Part shown: in pieces, positions 60,498-64,000 of the stretch | Layout of the letters: each line of letters starts with the position of its first letter | How positions within the stretch are numbered: position 1 is the stretch's first letter | Origin: Allacma fusca | Lineage: Eukaryota > Arthropoda > Collembola > Symphypleona > Sminthuridae | Reading direction: 5' to 3' | DNA length: 64,000 nt | NCBI GenBank assembly: GCA_947179485.1 | Contig: OX359249.1 | Span: forward strand, 37,868,250-37,932,249 | Notes under the pieces: generated by a model | The model's input: the letters and a program-made list of their open reading frames with translations, nothing else | The model's database searches: none | Told to the model about the DNA's origin: nothing | Translations under genes and position numbers: made by a program

Positions 60498-63344
60498 ATG
60501 GAAGTTACCAAAAATAGTAAGTCATGATTTGGGGAGAATATTGTTAATAATTTTGAAAGTATGGATTTATTGTTTTGAAAGGTTGGAGGGGTAGAGAAAA
60601 TGGTAGTTTTGGAGTGTTGATAGATAACGATTCATTTCATGATTGATTGATTAGATTTCGATGATTTACTTCCGGAGATCATTGAAGCAATCGACCAGTG
60701 CAGTTTCCTTGCGATTGATTGTGAGTTATCGGGCCTGTCCGTGACTGATGAGAAGGATAATTGTTTTGAGACTGTCGAGGAGCGCTATCAGGTTGTTCGA
60801 AAATCTGCAACCCAGTTCCTGGTCGTGCAATTTGGTCTATGTCCGTTTTTTTACAATGCGGAGAAGGATGAGTTCACTCACAAAGCCTACAATTTTTATA
60901 CATTTCCGAGAAATTCAGGCCATAACACTCCCAATATACGATTTTTGTGTGAAAGTTCGTCCTTGGACTTTCTTGCATCATGTGGATTCGACTTCAACAA
61001 GCTGATCTATGAAGGTAAAATAATTTTTTGTGAAAGGAATTGTGATAGCTTGATTGTTTTGAATTATGTTTGATGAATGTCGACCTTTTTTTGTAAGGTA
61101 TTCCCTACTTGACCTTCACGAATGAAGAAAAGATGAGGACAGGCTTTGAGAAGAGGGTTGCTTTCCTTAACGAAGAAAACTCTGTGCAATTAACCGTCCC
61201 GGAAAACCTAAGTCCGTTCATGGAAGAGACCGAGGAGCGCGTTAAGCGTCTGAAATTGAGTCATTTAACTGAAATCACTCTAAATAATCTTTCAAACTAC
61301 CAAAGGAAACTAATATTTCACAACATCAAGCCAAAGTACGCCAACAGTCTTTACTTTGAAACTATTGTTGTCAGTGAAGAAGAAGGTGATGATAAGGAGA
61401 GCGAGCGTAGTGTGTCGCCGACGTTGAAATCTGACGATGAACAACCAGAGGTCAAGGATGATAAGTCCGAAACTGTGGTGAAGAAAGAGAAAAAGTCTAG
61501 CAAGACTAAGCCATCACGTCGAACTAAAAGTAGAGTTTTGCGTGTTGCCAAATTATCCACAGAGGAACAACTAGCTCGTGAAGCAGAAAAGAAGAAAATA
61601 GAGATGGATAATATAACAAAAAACGTGGGCTTTTCGAAGGTTATTCGCAAAATTAGCCAGTCGAATAAACTTGTTGTTGGACACAACATGTTACTGGATG
61701 TCTCGCATACTGTTAACCAATTTGTGGATGAACTACCACCCACCCTGGCAGAGTTCAAAGTGCTAGTTCAGGCCACCTTCCCTAATTTGATCGACACGAA
61801 ATTGATGGCGTCGTCGCATCCATTTAGAGAACATATTTCTTCTACCGTTTTGTATGATCTGGTGAAAAGAGTACAAAGTGACCCATTTACTTTGCCAGGT
61901 TTGAAACAATTTATGTCGCTCCTTGAGTTGGGGTTTTAATGTCAAGTTTTTTTCAGCAATATTAATAAGCAATAGCTAAATTAGAAATACTTTCTTGTTC
62001 CACAGAGGCAAAGAAGTTACAGACAAACAATTCCGTAGGCTATGATTTAAATGATAGGAAGCGCCATGAAGCAGGATTTGATGCTTACGTAACGGGTCTC
62101 TGTTTCTTGGGTATGTCTCAGTACCTTGGCGTGTTACACAATCCGAAGAAGCGTCGTGTACTACCGGACTCACCTGTAGTCATGCCGTTTTTAAACAAGT
62201 AATTTTCAGAATGTGATATATAATAGTAACGTTTTTGGGCAAAGTAGATTCCGATTAAGTATCCCAAAATCATTAAATTGCAATAATTTTTCTTGTACCT
62301 AGATTATTTTTGATGCGAATGTTGGACATCACCTACCTTAACATTTCGGGCACGGATTGTAAGCTATCAAACAATTTTTTTTCCGTTAGTTAAGTGTGAA
62401 TAATTTAAAGATATATATGTGTAAAGACAATTTTTACGACCGTTCTAAGTGATGATGACATTGTGTTATTAATGTACTGCAACCCGTGTTTAGGGCAAAA
62501 AACGATTCTCATATTCGAATATGCTAGTTGGGGTTACTGTTGAATGACCGTAAGCTTCCCTTCGTATCATCTTTTCACATTTCATGAAATTCGTTATTAT
62601 TTAATGGGAACAGAAACTAAGAAACTACTAATCGTCATTGGAATTACGAGATTTATGTCTTCGATTTAACAGTGTTAAATTAACACTTGGTGATATTAAT
62701 CTGGCTATCTTGTAGAAATGCCAAGCTGAGCTTTCCGTCATCAGTATAATTCGAAAATTTACGAAAAAGAATTTCTTGTCATCTGTCACAGTTCTTAATT
62801 TTCATAACAACCAATAAATTATTTTAAAATTCTACAAGTTGACTCCTCACCAAATGAATCACGAGAGGATATTTTTTATCATGATAATGACTGATCTCTC
62901 TTTTTTAGTGACTCCGTCGCGATCTCATGTTTTCCATGTCACATGCCCGGACACTGCAACTGGAAAAAATATTCAGAATTGGTTCGGGCAGTTTGGTAAG
63001 CTTTCTAATTGAAACTTATGTAGCAAAATTTACATGTCTTTGCTTGCATCTTTCAATGTTGTTTATACAATGTAGGACCAGTGCAAATATGGTGGAGATC
63101 TGAAACGTCTCTGTTTGTATCCTTGAACGACAAAGAGCAGTCTGCGTTCGTGATTGCGAACATTGACAGTAGGCCGGGGTACAAAGTCATTCCGTTTGAG
63201 CAGTACCAAAAACAACAAGCCGAAAAGAAACGTCCCTTGTTGAGTCGGAGCCCCGACCGCGAGGAGAAAGACGCTGCACCTGCTTCTCCGAAAACATTCC
63301 CAGGATCTGGAGAGCAGCAGAAAAAGCGACCAAAGACTGAGTAA
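60498..63344 (+). CDS. PARN: Poly(A)-specific ribonuclease PARN
   Basis: Exons: 60498-60516, 60655-61014, 61098-61898, 62006-62198, 62303-62358, 62909-62995, 63076-63344; total 594 aa, in frame throughout. DEDD catalytic residues are present: Asp28 and Glu30 in FLAIDCELSG (same numbering as the human enzyme), Asp in IDTKLMAS and Asp in GFDAYVTGL. An R3H-like insert lies at about residues 150-210 (NYQRKLIFHNI). A Lys/Glu-rich acidic and basic linker interrupts the nuclease domain (about 210-290). An RNA-recognition motif follows (about 470-550, HVFHVTCPD, FGPVQIWW). The C-terminus ends KKRPKTE, a probable nuclear signal. It removes poly(A) tails of mRNAs and trims 3' ends of small RNAs. The exon 3 donor is GTTTGA; it was chosen because it alone restores the family reading PEAKK into exon 4. 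Confidence 0.95.
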
Positions 63345-64000
63345 TGAAAATAGAGCCGTGTTTATCGTATGGTTTTGTTACATTTGTTTTATTTATATGG
63401 AAGTTAGATTTAAAACATTTTTACTTTAATTTTCAGAAACAAAGGTTCCACTCAGGTCAAGCAATTATTTCACGAACCAACATGGAACTGATGGAAGAAA
63501 GAAGTTGCGTGATAAAATTTCAGTTTATTATGCGGAATAAGTGGTGATTTCCCCGGTCTTGAATCAATTGAACGTATCATTAGTTCTTACTTGAATGCAT
63601 TTAGTATTTAGATTATAACCAAAATTTTTTGAAGAATTCAAGCCTGTAATTCTGAGCAATTATAATTGCATCAATTTCCTCTACTTTCGGCATTTCGGAG
63701 TAAGTGAATGTGTTATTTAGCCACTTGTTAACTGTTTTAAATATTTAGATAGAGGCTATAATATGACATCTCTTGCCGCCTAGTTTTAAAGCATCTAAGT
63801 TTAGTATAACCATTCACATAATAGTTTACTCTTGCTTCCGCTTGCTAAGTAAGTATGTTTCGTGTTCAATGACAGTTGTAAGTGTTTCAAAACGTTGCTG
63901 CCTGTTTCAGTTTTATTATATTGTATAATACGGTTAGCGATGATCCAGAACTATTATAAAATGTAGACTAACATGTACTTGTTTCCAACTCTTCATATGT
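63345..64000. other. 3' flank of PARN
   Basis: Likely contains the PARN 3' untranslated region. No canonical AATAAA was seen to the window end, and no other gene was recognised. Confidence 0.4.

Overview
The window reads as AT-rich nuclear DNA of an arthropod. Short spliced introns (about 80-120 bp inside most genes), an orthologue of the arthropod receptor guanylyl cyclase Gyc76C, an orthologue of the deubiquitinase scrawny and an intact BEL/Pao retrotransposon all fit a hexapod or a relative. A clear PARN gene argues against Drosophila itself, which as far as I know lacks PARN. I cannot fix the order from the sequence alone.

Layout. 21-801 (-) is the first coding exon of an unrecognised acidic protein that runs off the left edge. 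About 13.5 kb without a recognisable gene follows. 14290-23347 (-) is a complete 14-exon Gyc76C-type receptor guanylyl cyclase; the exon lengths I derived sum to an exact multiple of three (1542 aa). Next to it, 24.9-26.1 kb (-) holds broken coding fragments. 31427-37909 is a full BEL/Pao LTR retrotransposon in minus orientation: two 463-bp LTRs that look identical, a 5-bp target duplication, a tRNA-Tyr-type primer site and one unbroken 1819-aa Gag-Pol frame. It looks like a very recent insertion. From 38 to 48 kb lies a mosaic of GC-rich hairpins, decayed zinc-finger fragments, an inverted-repeat element around a 30-bp minisatellite, and a degenerate second copy of parts of the Gyc76C locus and its upstream flank. 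The right part is gene-dense: a membrane-tethered trypsin-like protease (49256-50757, -), an unrecognised acidic protein with a C-terminal membrane anchor (51933-53254, +), scrawny/USP36 (56445-58883, +) and PARN (60498-63344, +).

Working together. Gyc76C makes cGMP at the cell surface and carries a C-terminal PDZ ligand. Scrawny/USP36 and PARN lie head to tail; their relatives act in the nucleus and nucleolus (histone and ribosome-biogenesis deubiquitination; poly(A) trimming of mRNAs and small RNAs), but joint regulation here is only a guess. No RNA gene, CRISPR array or prokaryotic feature was found. The most unusual structures are the collinear dispersed duplication (18.5-30.0 kb copied to 43.9-47.9 kb with large internal losses), the minisatellite-cored inverted-repeat element, a possible relic or alternative exon inside a Gyc76C intron, and several small coding-like islands that match no family I recognise.
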